DNA from: Chthoniobacter flavus
Lineage (GTDB): Bacteria > Verrucomicrobiota > Verrucomicrobiia > Chthoniobacterales > Chthoniobacteraceae
DNA length: 64,000 nucleotides
Assembly (NCBI GenBank): GCA_945861435.1
Contig: CAMAUX010000019.1
Coordinates: 1-64,000, forward strand
Direction of reading: 5' to 3'
The notes under the pieces are model-generated. The model was not told the origin of the DNA. It did no database searches and saw only the letters and a program-made list of their open reading frames with translations. The position numbers were made by a program, and so were the translations under genes. Every line of letters starts with the position of its first letter. Position 1 is the stretch's first letter. This document shows positions 37,860 to 45,536 of this stretch, piece after piece.

Positions 37860-38269
37860 TCCACGTGTCCTGTGGCGAAAGCCACATTCCAGATCTTGGC
37901 GTCCCGGCATAGATCGAGGATGCGCACGATGTCCTCGTACTTGGCCTTTTGATCCCCTCGCAGAATGATGGCGTAGTCGGGATAAATCTCCGCAAGTTGC
38001 TGGAGGCGGCTGCGCAGTTCATCCGCTGTGATGGGTTTCAAATTCCAGATCACAGTCCCATCCGAGCGCACATTGAGCACCGTCTGGTTCATGGTGGCGG
38101 GATTCTCTTTACCGTTCTGAGCCGCCGGGACTTTGACGTCGATATCGAGTTCCTTCTTCGCAAAATTCCAAGTGACGATGAAGAAGCACATCAGCACCAG
38201 AAGGATGTCCACCATGGGCGCGATTTGGAATCCGATGACGTGCGGGGCTTCGCGACGGCGGAATTTCAT
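37856..38269 (-). CDS. exbD: Biopolymer transport protein ExbD/TolR
   Basis: This 137-residue protein has a short cytoplasmic start and one membrane helix, IAPMVDILLVLMCFFIVTW, that carries the conserved aspartate used for proton flow. The remainder is periplasmic and includes ELRSRLQQLAEIYPD and AIILRGDQKAKYEDIVRIL. With ExbB it forms a proton-driven motor energising an outer-membrane process. ExbD and TolR cannot be separated safely, but it lies with an ExbB/TolQ gene and away from tolB-pal. Confidence 0.92.
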   Translation of the reverse strand: MKFRRREAPHVIGFQIAPMVDILLVLMCFFIVTWNFAKKELDIDVKVPAAQNGKENPATMNQTVLNVRSDGTVIWNLKPITADELRSRLQQLAEIYPDYAIILRGDQKAKYEDIVRILDLCRDAKIWNVAFATGHVE

Positions 38270-38311
38270 TGCGATGGATTAATAACTGCGAATCGAGGAT
38301 GCGCCGATGGC

Positions 38312-39220
38312 TTAGAACGTGTCGTCCGTCCCAGTCCGGGCTGCCTCACGTCGTTTATTATAGTTGATGCCGATCAACGCGACGATGTGGGCGGAAGCAA
38401 CTTCCAGATCTGAAATCATCCGCTGCACGCGGTTGCGGAAAACCGCGTAAAAGGACATGGCGATAATCCCGATAACCAGACCGGATGCCGTGGCCACCAA
38501 GGCTTCAGATACTCCACCAGCCAGGAGAAGATCACGGGAACCCGATCCAGCCTGTGTGCTTCCAAGGACGCCGAAGGAGTGGATAATCCCCACCACCGTG
38601 CCGAGCAGGCCGACCATGGGTGCGAGCATTCCGATATCAGCGAGGTACACAGGCTTGTGCTGCAACGCCGCCGCCTGGCTTTGACCCTCCGTTTCTGCAA
38701 TCTCGCGGATGGTTTCCAATGTGGCGTTGGGGTTCTTCGTCGCAAAATCCAGAGTCCTCTGAACCACCCGGGCGATGGCCTCTCCATGCCTGTTCGAAAT
38801 CGCCAGCAAACCCAGATAATCCCGTTTCTTGAGCAAAACATCGGCCGTGTTCATGTAATGCACGCTCAAGATTGCGCCGCGGCGGAGTGTGAAAAGATAA
38901 ACGAGCACCAGCATGCCGGTGAGAACGGAGAGAACGGCCAGCGGAATCATGACCCAACCCCCAGACTCGATGAGCGTCCAAAGCTTCACGGGATCCATCG
39001 CCGCTTCATGGCTGTCCTTAGCCGCAGCGGGTTGCCGCACCACAAGCCTGTCCCCCTGCATTACCGCAGCGGGCTGCCCTTTCTGACCAGCCCCTGATGC
39101 CGGCGCACCAGCGGTCCGTTCCACTGCGCGCCCGGCTGCGGGGGATGCCGGAGCCGTCTGCTGACCGTAGAGCACGGAGGCATGGAAGAGTGCAGCTAGA
39201 AGAAGGGCGGCTGGTTTCAT
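38312..39220 (-). CDS. exbB: MotA/TolQ/ExbB proton channel protein with N-terminal extension
   Basis: This 302-residue protein has a signal peptide (MKPAALLLAALFHASVLYG), an extra periplasmic region to about residue 80, then three membrane segments near 85-110, 195-220 and 235-260. PMVGLLGTVVGIIHSF and EALVATASGLVIGIIAM are hallmarks of the MotA/TolQ/ExbB family. The N-terminal extension is longer than in E. coli TolQ or ExbB and is the form often seen outside proteobacteria. It precedes exbD by 42 bases. Confidence 0.93.
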   Translation of the reverse strand: MKPAALLLAALFHASVLYGQQTAPASPAAGRAVERTAGAPASGAGQKGQPAAVMQGDRLVVRQPAAAKDSHEAAMDPVKLWTLIESGGWVMIPLAVLSVLTGMLVLVYLFTLRRGAILSVHYMNTADVLLKKRDYLGLLAISNRHGEAIARVVQRTLDFATKNPNATLETIREIAETEGQSQAAALQHKPVYLADIGMLAPMVGLLGTVVGIIHSFGVLGSTQAGSGSRDLLLAGGVSEALVATASGLVIGIIAMSFYAVFRNRVQRMISDLEVASAHIVALIGINYNKRREAARTGTDDTF

Positions 39221-39352
39221 GAATCAGGCCGGATATAGTAGCCACGCCCTTCGTAGATGCAACCCCGACCTCCCACGGCTCACCCTCACCTCCAACAGTC
39301 TGCGCCGACCCATTCCACACGACCTCCGCTGCTCTTTTTCCTCTGACGGAAT

Positions 39353-40942
39353 ATGACGAATCCCATCGCTCGAGAGAAGGCAGACTTCCGGCACAAGCTG
39401 ACAGAAGTGCCGCACAGGCCGGGCGTCTATCTCATGCGGGACCGCATCGGCCGGGTGATCTATGTTGGGAAAGCCCGCGACCTTCGCCGTCGTGTGGGCC
39501 AGTACTTCATGCCGTCGCGGAAAATGACGGCTGACCCTAAAACGCTGGCGCTGCTGGAAAGCATCTGGGACTTCGAATGGCACACGGTCCAGAGCGAGCC
39601 CGAAGCCCTTCTTCTCGAGGGTCGGCTCATCAAGGAATTCCGCCCCAAGTACAACGTCAGCTTCCGCGACGACAAACATTTCCTCCTGGTCAAAGTCGAT
39701 CTCCGCGACGACTGGCCCCGGTTCCGGCTGACTCGGATCAAGGCTGACGATGGTGCCCGTTACTTCGGCCCATTTGCCAACGCGGGCGCTCTCCGGCAGA
39801 CCCTCACTTTCCTGAGGAAAAAGTTCGGGGTGCTCACATTTGGCCGCGGCAATCCCACGGAACGCGAATTGAAGTCTTCCACGTATCAAGTGCCGCAAAA
39901 GCTGAGCGATCTTACGGCCGCAGGTTACCGGCTTCGTGTGGACGCTGCCTGTGAAACGCTCGCTGGTCAGTCCAAGGAAGCACTTCAGACTTTGGAGGCG
40001 GAAATGCACAAAGCCGCGGCGGAGATGCAGTTCGAGCGCGCTGCTCAACTCCGCGACATCCTCCGCGACATCCGGCAGACAACCCGCCCCATGCACCGGT
40101 ACACGCGGTCATCCATCGGCCGTGTCGGTGCGGGGATCGATCCCGCCGCGGATATCAAGACGCTCGCCGAAGCTCTGCAACTTGGCCGGCCAGTGCATCG
40201 AATGGAGTGTTTTGACATCTCCAACATCAGCTCCACGCACATCGTTGCGAGCATGGTGTGCTTCATCAACGGCAAGCCAGCCAACCACTTTTATCGGCGC
40301 TATCGGATCCGGACTGTGCAGGGGCAGAACGACTTTGCCAGCATGGCGGAGGTCGTTCGTCGGCGCTACAGCCAACTCCTGCGCGAGTCGCGGTCTCCAG
40401 GGTCTCGCTCTACTCCTAAAAATGCCGCCTCGACCACTGTCGACTATTCGTCGGAATACGCACAGGAAACACCCCGCGAAAACCTCGTTCGGACACGGCC
40501 TCAGACGTTCCCGGATCTCATCGTTGTCGATGGGGGCAAGGGGCAACTCGGCGCCGCGTGCGCCGAACTTCAACGTCTCGGGCTTCACGACACGCCTATC
40601 ATCGGCCTCGCCAAGGAGTTCGAGGAGATCCACAGGCCCGGTCTCTCCGACCCTCTGCGGTTGCCGCATGACAATGGTGGCCTTAGGCTTCTCCAGCGCA
40701 TTCGCGATGAGGCCCATCGTTTCGCCAACGGCTACCATCAGCTCCTGATGAAGCGCCGGATTGCCGAAAGCATTTTGGACGACTGCTCCGGGGTTTCTGC
40801 CCAGCGCAAAGCAGTGTTACTCAGAACCTTTGGGAGTGTGGCACGCCTGCGGTGCGCTTCCGCTGAGGAAATTGGAAGAACGGAGGGCATTGGCATGGCG
40901 TTGGCGGAACGGATTGCGCAGTTCCTTGCGGCGCGGTCCTGA
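39353..40942 (+). CDS. uvrC: Excinuclease ABC subunit C lacking the usual cysteine cluster
   Basis: This 529-residue protein makes the two incisions in nucleotide excision repair. The N-terminal GIY-YIG nuclease has GVYLMRDRIGRVIYVGKARD and the catalytic glutamate in EALLLEGRLIKEFRPKYNV. A UvrB-binding UVR motif follows (EAEMHKAAAEMQFERAAQLR). The C-terminal RNase H-like nuclease has MECFDISNISS, LIVVDGGKGQLGAA and RDEAHRFA, supplying the acidic residues and histidine, and HhH motifs end the protein. It is shorter than the typical 600 residues. The region near 155-200, which in most UvrC holds four cysteines, has only one. Confidence 0.94.
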   Translation: MTNPIAREKADFRHKLTEVPHRPGVYLMRDRIGRVIYVGKARDLRRRVGQYFMPSRKMTADPKTLALLESIWDFEWHTVQSEPEALLLEGRLIKEFRPKYNVSFRDDKHFLLVKVDLRDDWPRFRLTRIKADDGARYFGPFANAGALRQTLTFLRKKFGVLTFGRGNPTERELKSSTYQVPQKLSDLTAAGYRLRVDAACETLAGQSKEALQTLEAEMHKAAAEMQFERAAQLRDILRDIRQTTRPMHRYTRSSIGRVGAGIDPAADIKTLAEALQLGRPVHRMECFDISNISSTHIVASMVCFINGKPANHFYRRYRIRTVQGQNDFASMAEVVRRRYSQLLRESRSPGSRSTPKNAASTTVDYSSEYAQETPRENLVRTRPQTFPDLIVVDGGKGQLGAACAELQRLGLHDTPIIGLAKEFEEIHRPGLSDPLRLPHDNGGLRLLQRIRDEAHRFANGYHQLLMKRRIAESILDDCSGVSAQRKAVLLRTFGSVARLRCASAEEIGRTEGIGMALAERIAQFLAARS

Positions 40943-41145
40943 GGCTGCCGTCAGGCAGTTGTTCACAAGCCTTCTGATAAGGAATGAATTTTTAACGAAT
41001 CCCTCTCTTCATCTTATCCGTGTGAATAACCGGGTCAGAAGTGAGTTCCACGCTGCAGGGAAGGCCGTTCCATGGGTGCGATTTCTTGCCAATAACCGGA
41101 GCCGAACATGTGGACCCCGACCAATGACTCAGGGAACGACCCGGG

Positions 41146-41880
41146 TTACCGGGGGTTCTTCACAGTTGTTGGCAGGTTCTTCAGAAAGTTTTCGGGGGCC
41201 GTTTTCCAGAGTTCCTTTTGCAACGCATCCTGGGCTGCTGCGACCTCCGCCTCCTTCTTGCTGCGGCCTTCGCCGCGACCCAGTTCGATGTCGGACCATA
41301 CGATGGATGAAACAAAGTGTTTCTGGTGTTCCGGTCCCGACTGGGTGAGGAGGGGATACACTGGGCTCACCGGGGATATGGCTTGGAGAAGCTCCTGAAG
41401 ACGGCCCTTGGGATTGGCGTCGGCAGGGTTGAGATCAAGGTCTTCAAGGAGGTCTCGCGCTTCCGTCAGAACGATCCTGCGAACCGTTACGAAGTCGGAA
41501 TCGAGATAGATGGCACCGATCAGCGCTTCGTAGGCATCGGCCAGAGAAGAGGCGCGTGTACGACCTCCGGTGTTTTCCTCACCGCGGCCCATCATGAGGT
41601 AGCGGCCGAGGTCGATGGTGGCGGCAAGGCCGCGCAAACCCTCCCGTGAGACAAGTAGCGCGCGCATCTTTGTCAGATCTCCTTCGGGAGCACTTGGGAA
41701 ATGATCGAAAAGGTACTCGGTGAAAATCAGTTGCAACACCGCATCGCCCAAGAATTCGAGGCGCTGGTTGTCGAAGTGATGGCGTTGGGTTTCGTAGCCT
41801 ATGCTCGGGTGCGTCAGGGCTTCCGCCAACAACAGTGCGTTGCGGAATTTGTACCTGATGCGTTCTTCGAGCGGATTCAT
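41146..41880 (-). CDS. rnc: Ribonuclease III
   Basis: This protein of about 244 residues is the double-stranded RNA endonuclease that processes rRNA and mRNA. NQRLEFLGDAVLQLIFTEYL near residue 38 holds the catalytic glutamate and aspartate of the signature, and ADAYEALIGAIYLDSDF holds the second pair. The C-terminal dsRNA-binding domain has LGRGEGRSKKEAEVAAAQDA. The ATG at 41878-41880 is chosen because the family starts just before the first helix; the frame is open further upstream. It converges with uvrC. Confidence 0.95.
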   Translation of the reverse strand: MNPLEERIRYKFRNALLLAEALTHPSIGYETQRHHFDNQRLEFLGDAVLQLIFTEYLFDHFPSAPEGDLTKMRALLVSREGLRGLAATIDLGRYLMMGRGEENTGGRTRASSLADAYEALIGAIYLDSDFVTVRRIVLTEARDLLEDLDLNPADANPKGRLQELLQAISPVSPVYPLLTQSGPEHQKHFVSSIVWSDIELGRGEGRSKKEAEVAAAQDALQKELWKTAPENFLKNLPTTVKNPR

Positions 41881-42058
41881 GGGCCGGCGGCAGCTTGCAC
41901 TCTCCTCACAGGCGTTGCCAAGCGATAGCGCCGATTGACGGCGCTCCAATGCATCCCCAGAGTCCGGTGCCCCCTGCCCGCTACCACGTGATGCCGCAAC
42001 CCAACGTTCCCTTTCCGATCCGCGGATATGCGATCAAGCACAGCCATCTCAGAGGACT

Positions 42059-43078
42059 ATGGGTGACAGGATGAACCGACCGCCGTTGGGCGCTGTGGTA
42101 CGGCTCATCTTGGCCACGGCCGCATGGGGCCTCAGCTTCCCAACCGCCAAGGCTGTGATGCTTACGCAGGCTGCCCTGCTCCCGGACCGCACAGACTGGT
42201 TCCATGCGGCCCTGATCCTGACCAACAGGATGGTGTTCGCGGTGATTCTGATGGGAGCGCTTTTCTGGCGGAATCTTTGGCGGCTCCGTCGCAGGGAGGT
42301 ATGGCAGGGCATCGAGCTCGGTCTCTTCGGCGGGTTCGGGATGCTGCTCCAAACCCATGCCCAGACGGTAATCCCAGCGAGCACCTCGGCTTTTTTCACC
42401 CAGTTCACCTGCATTTTCGTCCCTCTGGCGGTCGCATGGAAGGGGCGTTGCAAGCCTATCCTGCGGGTGATGATCGCCAGCCTCCTTGTGCTCGCCGGAT
42501 GTGCGGTTCTGAGCGGGTTTCAGGCCGATGGCATCGGCTTCCGTCCCGGGGAATGGGAAACGATTCTCGCAGCGGTGTTGTTCACCGGCCAGATCCTCGC
42601 ACTCGAGAGGCCTTGTTATCAAAACAACGACATGCGAAGCGCCGCCACGGTGATGTTCTTGGTCAAGGCGCTGATCCTTGTCCCGGCTGTGTGCTGGGGC
42701 GTTCATGCATCGCAAGGGACGGCGCCGACGGTGGCCGACTGGACCGCGCTGGCATCCATTTATGCGAATGCACCGCTGTTGTTGATGACTGGCATTCTCA
42801 CCGTTTTTTCGACGGTTTACAGTTACGCGACGATGACACGCTGGCAGCCGCTAGTGTCGTCCACACAAGCAGGTCTCATCTATGCGACGGAACCCCTTTT
42901 CGCGACGCTTTGGGCGCTGGTCCTGCCCGGCTGGTTCGCCCGACTCGCCGGTATCCACTATCCGAATGAACAGCTCACGTCGTCCTTCTTTCTAGGCGCG
43001 CTGCTGATCGTCTGCGCCAATGGAATGCTGCTGTTACCGGGCAGGGCAAGAACACCGGTTCCCGCGGATGGGTTGTAG
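42059..43078 (+). CDS. DMT-superfamily (EamA) transporter
   Basis: This 339-residue inner-membrane protein has about ten hydrophobic segments arranged as two EamA repeats. The first has LILATAAWGLSFPTAKAVML and TSAFFTQFTCIFVPLAVAWK; the second has PLVSSTQAGLIYATEPLFAT. EamA transporters export small metabolites such as amino acids; the substrate is not readable from sequence. The start could instead be an ATG 12 bases downstream. It is divergent from rnc. Confidence 0.85.
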   Translation: MGDRMNRPPLGAVVRLILATAAWGLSFPTAKAVMLTQAALLPDRTDWFHAALILTNRMVFAVILMGALFWRNLWRLRRREVWQGIELGLFGGFGMLLQTHAQTVIPASTSAFFTQFTCIFVPLAVAWKGRCKPILRVMIASLLVLAGCAVLSGFQADGIGFRPGEWETILAAVLFTGQILALERPCYQNNDMRSAATVMFLVKALILVPAVCWGVHASQGTAPTVADWTALASIYANAPLLLMTGILTVFSTVYSYATMTRWQPLVSSTQAGLIYATEPLFATLWALVLPGWFARLAGIHYPNEQLTSSFFLGALLIVCANGMLLLPGRARTPVPADGL

Positions 43079-43180
43079 CGATGGCAATCCCCAGAAGATC
43101 TGTTACGGGCAGGCATCTGACGCCACAAGGAGGCCACAAGGAGATGGGAGCGAGGCAAGCGGAACGCGCCGTGGCATCCA

Positions 43181-43255
43181 TGGTGCGCGATGCAGGGTTC
43201 GAACCTGCGACTTCTTGCGTGTGAAGCAAGCGCTCTACCACTGAGCTAATCGCGC
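43181..43255 (-). tRNA. tRNA-Val (anticodon CAC)
   Basis: Read on the minus strand from 43255, the acceptor arm GCGCGAT pairs with ATCGCGC. The D arm contains AGCTCAGTGGTAGAGC. The anticodon stem CTTGC/GCAAG encloses the loop TTCACAC with anticodon CAC, and the T arm contains GGTTCGAACC. The discriminator is A and the terminal CCA is encoded at 43181-43183. The codon read is GUG. Confidence 0.97.
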
Positions 43256-43379
43256 GAAAGGCCCTCCCGTATAACCGAGCGTCGGACGATTACCACCAAA
43301 AACTCCGCGGAATACCGGGGGAAAATGTCGCCGCCACTCAAGGCTTGGCCCTGTTCCGCAGCAATGCTTAATGAGGCCT

Positions 43380-44039
43380 ATGGACAAGCGTCTTTTCTCG
43401 ATGCGGACCAAGGGGTTCACCCTCGTCGAACTCATGGTCGTGATGGTCATCATCGCCGTGCTGGCCGCCCTTGTCATGGGGGGCTTTTCCAAAAGCAAGG
43501 AAACCACCAATGCCATGAAGTGCGCGGCGAACCTGAAACAGATCGGCGTGGCGATGGCCGGCTACTGCGCCGATCACGATGGCCGGCTTCCCGGGCCGCT
43601 TCTGGAAGAGCAGCGCAACACCCCAGCCGCCCTTGCCGGAGCGAAATCTCTGGGAGGAATGCTGAAGGACTATCTTGGCATCCAGACCATGGGAGCCAAA
43701 ACCAACACTGGGACTTTCACCTGCCCCTCATGGGAGCAATATGACAGGAGTGGCTCCACCGCGGTGTTCCTCGTGAACGTCAGCGCCAGACTTTCCGAAC
43801 TCAACAACCAGCTCCCGTGGGGCGATGACTCCACGCCGCCCGCGCGACTCGCGGCCCTTTCCGATTGGCGGGCGGATCTCGCGGATGGACCCATTTCCTC
43901 AACGCGCGTCTGGGCCCTGCGCGACGCTGCGCGCGAGGGCGCATCCAAAAAGGAACCCTCGCCGCACGGAGACTTCTACAACGCACTGTTCTTCGATTTC
44001 CATGTCGGGCAACTGAATCTGAAACTGCAGCCGAAGTAG
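43380..44039 (+). CDS. Type II secretion-like prepilin (pseudopilin) protein
   Basis: This protein of about 219 residues starts MDKRLFSMRTKG followed by FTLVELMVVMVIIAVLAALV, a prepilin cleavage site after the glycine and the hydrophobic helix of type IV pilins and pseudopilins. The rest is a globular domain with LKQIGVAMAGYCADHDGRLP and ends with FFDFHVGQL, as in DUF1559-like proteins abundant in Verrucomicrobia and Planctomycetes. The ATG at 43380 is preferred because GAGG lies five bases upstream. It is probably exported and assembled or displayed by a type II/IV system. Confidence 0.85.
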   Translation: MDKRLFSMRTKGFTLVELMVVMVIIAVLAALVMGGFSKSKETTNAMKCAANLKQIGVAMAGYCADHDGRLPGPLLEEQRNTPAALAGAKSLGGMLKDYLGIQTMGAKTNTGTFTCPSWEQYDRSGSTAVFLVNVSARLSELNNQLPWGDDSTPPARLAALSDWRADLADGPISSTRVWALRDAAREGASKKEPSPHGDFYNALFFDFHVGQLNLKLQPK

Positions 44040-44059
44040 TTCCGGCGCAGTGCTCGGGA

Positions 44060-44716
44060 CTACCTTGCCTGTGCGCAGGCAAGCCACTGGATCAGTGCCT
44101 CAATGAGTTCCGACGGCCCGGCGTGATGCACCGCTGGGCCTTCGCGAGTGCACCAGCCAAAGCCTTCCCCGTAGGCGCGTCCGTTGACCACGCAGGCATC
44201 CGTATGGTTGTCCTCCATTTGGCAAAGACCTTTGGCCATGGCCGACGCGCGGTCGCCGTTCAGTTCGTACTTCCAGCCGACGATCCGTGCGGCGGGAAAA
44301 AGTGCGCGGAGTCCGGAGATCACCTTGCGCGCGGGTTCCAGGCGCAGCGTCCACCCTCCCGCGCGGCTGGACAGTTTGGGGAGGCCAGTATCGGCGCTGT
44401 CGCTGTCGCCGGAGATCGAGGCGATGCGGAAGTCGCACAGCGCAGCGACATGAAAGAAAGCGCCGATCGACTCGCGCGCCTCGATGGCTTCGAGCTGGGC
44501 TTGAAGCTCATCGTTGGTGCCAAAGTGGGCGAGGTGGCCGAGCTCCAGCGGGTCTGCACACGTGGCTGCCTGCCCTTTCAGGCACAGAACGTCGTGTCCG
44601 GCCGCGGAGAGCGCATTGGCGAGGCGGATCCCGAGGGTGCCTGTGGAAAAATTCGTGAGCCGGCGCACCTGGTCGACGGGTTCGTAACTGGGGCCGCAGG
44701 TCACAACGACGCGCAT
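44060..44716 (-). CDS. coaB: Stand-alone phosphopantothenate-cysteine ligase (CoaB)
   Basis: This 218-residue protein corresponds to the CoaB half of the bifunctional CoaBC. VVVTCGPSYEPVDQVRRLTN and FSTGTLGIRLANAL near the N-terminus form the nucleotide-binding region, with AFFHVAALCDFR and LRLEPARKVISGLR further on. The flavin-binding CoaC decarboxylase half is not fused here and is not elsewhere in the window. The enzyme would use CTP or ATP to join phosphopantothenate to cysteine in coenzyme A synthesis. The call rests on motif memory. Confidence 0.8.
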   Translation of the reverse strand: MRVVVTCGPSYEPVDQVRRLTNFSTGTLGIRLANALSAAGHDVLCLKGQAATCADPLELGHLAHFGTNDELQAQLEAIEARESIGAFFHVAALCDFRIASISGDSDSADTGLPKLSSRAGGWTLRLEPARKVISGLRALFPAARIVGWKYELNGDRASAMAKGLCQMEDNHTDACVVNGRAYGEGFGWCTREGPAVHHAGPSELIEALIQWLACAQAR

Positions 44717-44769
44717 GGAGTTCTTTTACACGCTTGCGCGGAGCATGGCACGCCGCATCATGGGGTGCT

Positions 44770-44982
44770 ATGGACCGCCCCACCGCCATCGCGCACATGC
44801 GCCAAGTCTGCAACCAGCTTTCCACCGGCGTGACCAGTCTCCATCCCATGGTGCCCGCGTTGGAGGACAAGCCCACGCAGGACGAGCTTTTCAAGACGCT
44901 TTTCAACCTCACCCGTGAGGTGGAAGCGGTGAAGAAGCTGCTGCTCAAGCTCGAGCGCCGCGACGATTCCTCCCTGCTCTGA
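44770..44982 (+). CDS. Small hypothetical protein
   Basis: This is a protein of about 70 residues with helical character, MDRPTAIAHMR at the start and a C-terminal stretch FNLTREVEAVKKLLLKLERR that could form an amphipathic helix or short coiled coil. The ATG at 44770 lies just after GGGGTG. It is divergent from coaB and 49 bases before the PH-domain gene, with which it may be co-transcribed. No function is recognised. Confidence 0.6.
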   Translation: MDRPTAIAHMRQVCNQLSTGVTSLHPMVPALEDKPTQDELFKTLFNLTREVEAVKKLLLKLERRDDSSLL

Positions 44983-45031
44983 GGTCGGCACACCGGCCCC
45001 GCGTTGATTCCCCAAACCCTCTTCCCGCGCC

Positions 45032-45439
45032 ATGTCTGAAGTCGTCGTCTGGACCGGTCGCTCATCGCAGCTCAAGAACTTCTGGCTGTTTGTCTCGTGC
45101 ATCCTGATCCTTCCCATCCCGTGGGCTTTCTGGGCATGGCTGCGGGTGCGCTGCCATGTGTACAAGCTCACAGACGAGCGGTTGGAGGTGACCCGCGGCG
45201 TGTTCGGACGCACCACGGAAACCCTCGAGCTCTACCGCGTGCGCGACCAGCGCAGCTGCCAGAGTTTTATCCAGCGGATGTGTGGCCTCGAAAATGTGGA
45301 GCTCGTCACGATGGACAGTTCCACCCCCATGGTGACGATCGACTGCATTCCGAGCGCGGTCCGACTACGCGACCTAATCCGCAACCACGTCGAACAGTGC
45401 AGGGTGCGGCGCGGCGTGCGGACGGTGGACGTGGAGTAG
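45032..45439 (+). CDS. Membrane protein with bacterial PH domain (bPH_2)
   Basis: This 135-residue protein has a hydrophobic N-terminal segment (FWLFVSCILILPIPWAFWAW) followed by CHVYKLTDERLEVTRGVFGR, TETLELYRVRDQRSCQSFIQ and ELVTMDSS. These match the bPH_2/DUF304 family found in small bacterial membrane proteins. The role is unknown. Confidence 0.8.
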   Translation: MSEVVVWTGRSSQLKNFWLFVSCILILPIPWAFWAWLRVRCHVYKLTDERLEVTRGVFGRTTETLELYRVRDQRSCQSFIQRMCGLENVELVTMDSSTPMVTIDCIPSAVRLRDLIRNHVEQCRVRRGVRTVDVE

Positions 45440-45536
45440 CGTAACGGTATCTACGCAGTGCAGGCGGATCCATCGCGGCACGCGCTCACCCACTATTGGC
45501 TTGCCCGCTCCGGGACCCGTCGCGAGGGTTTCCGCC

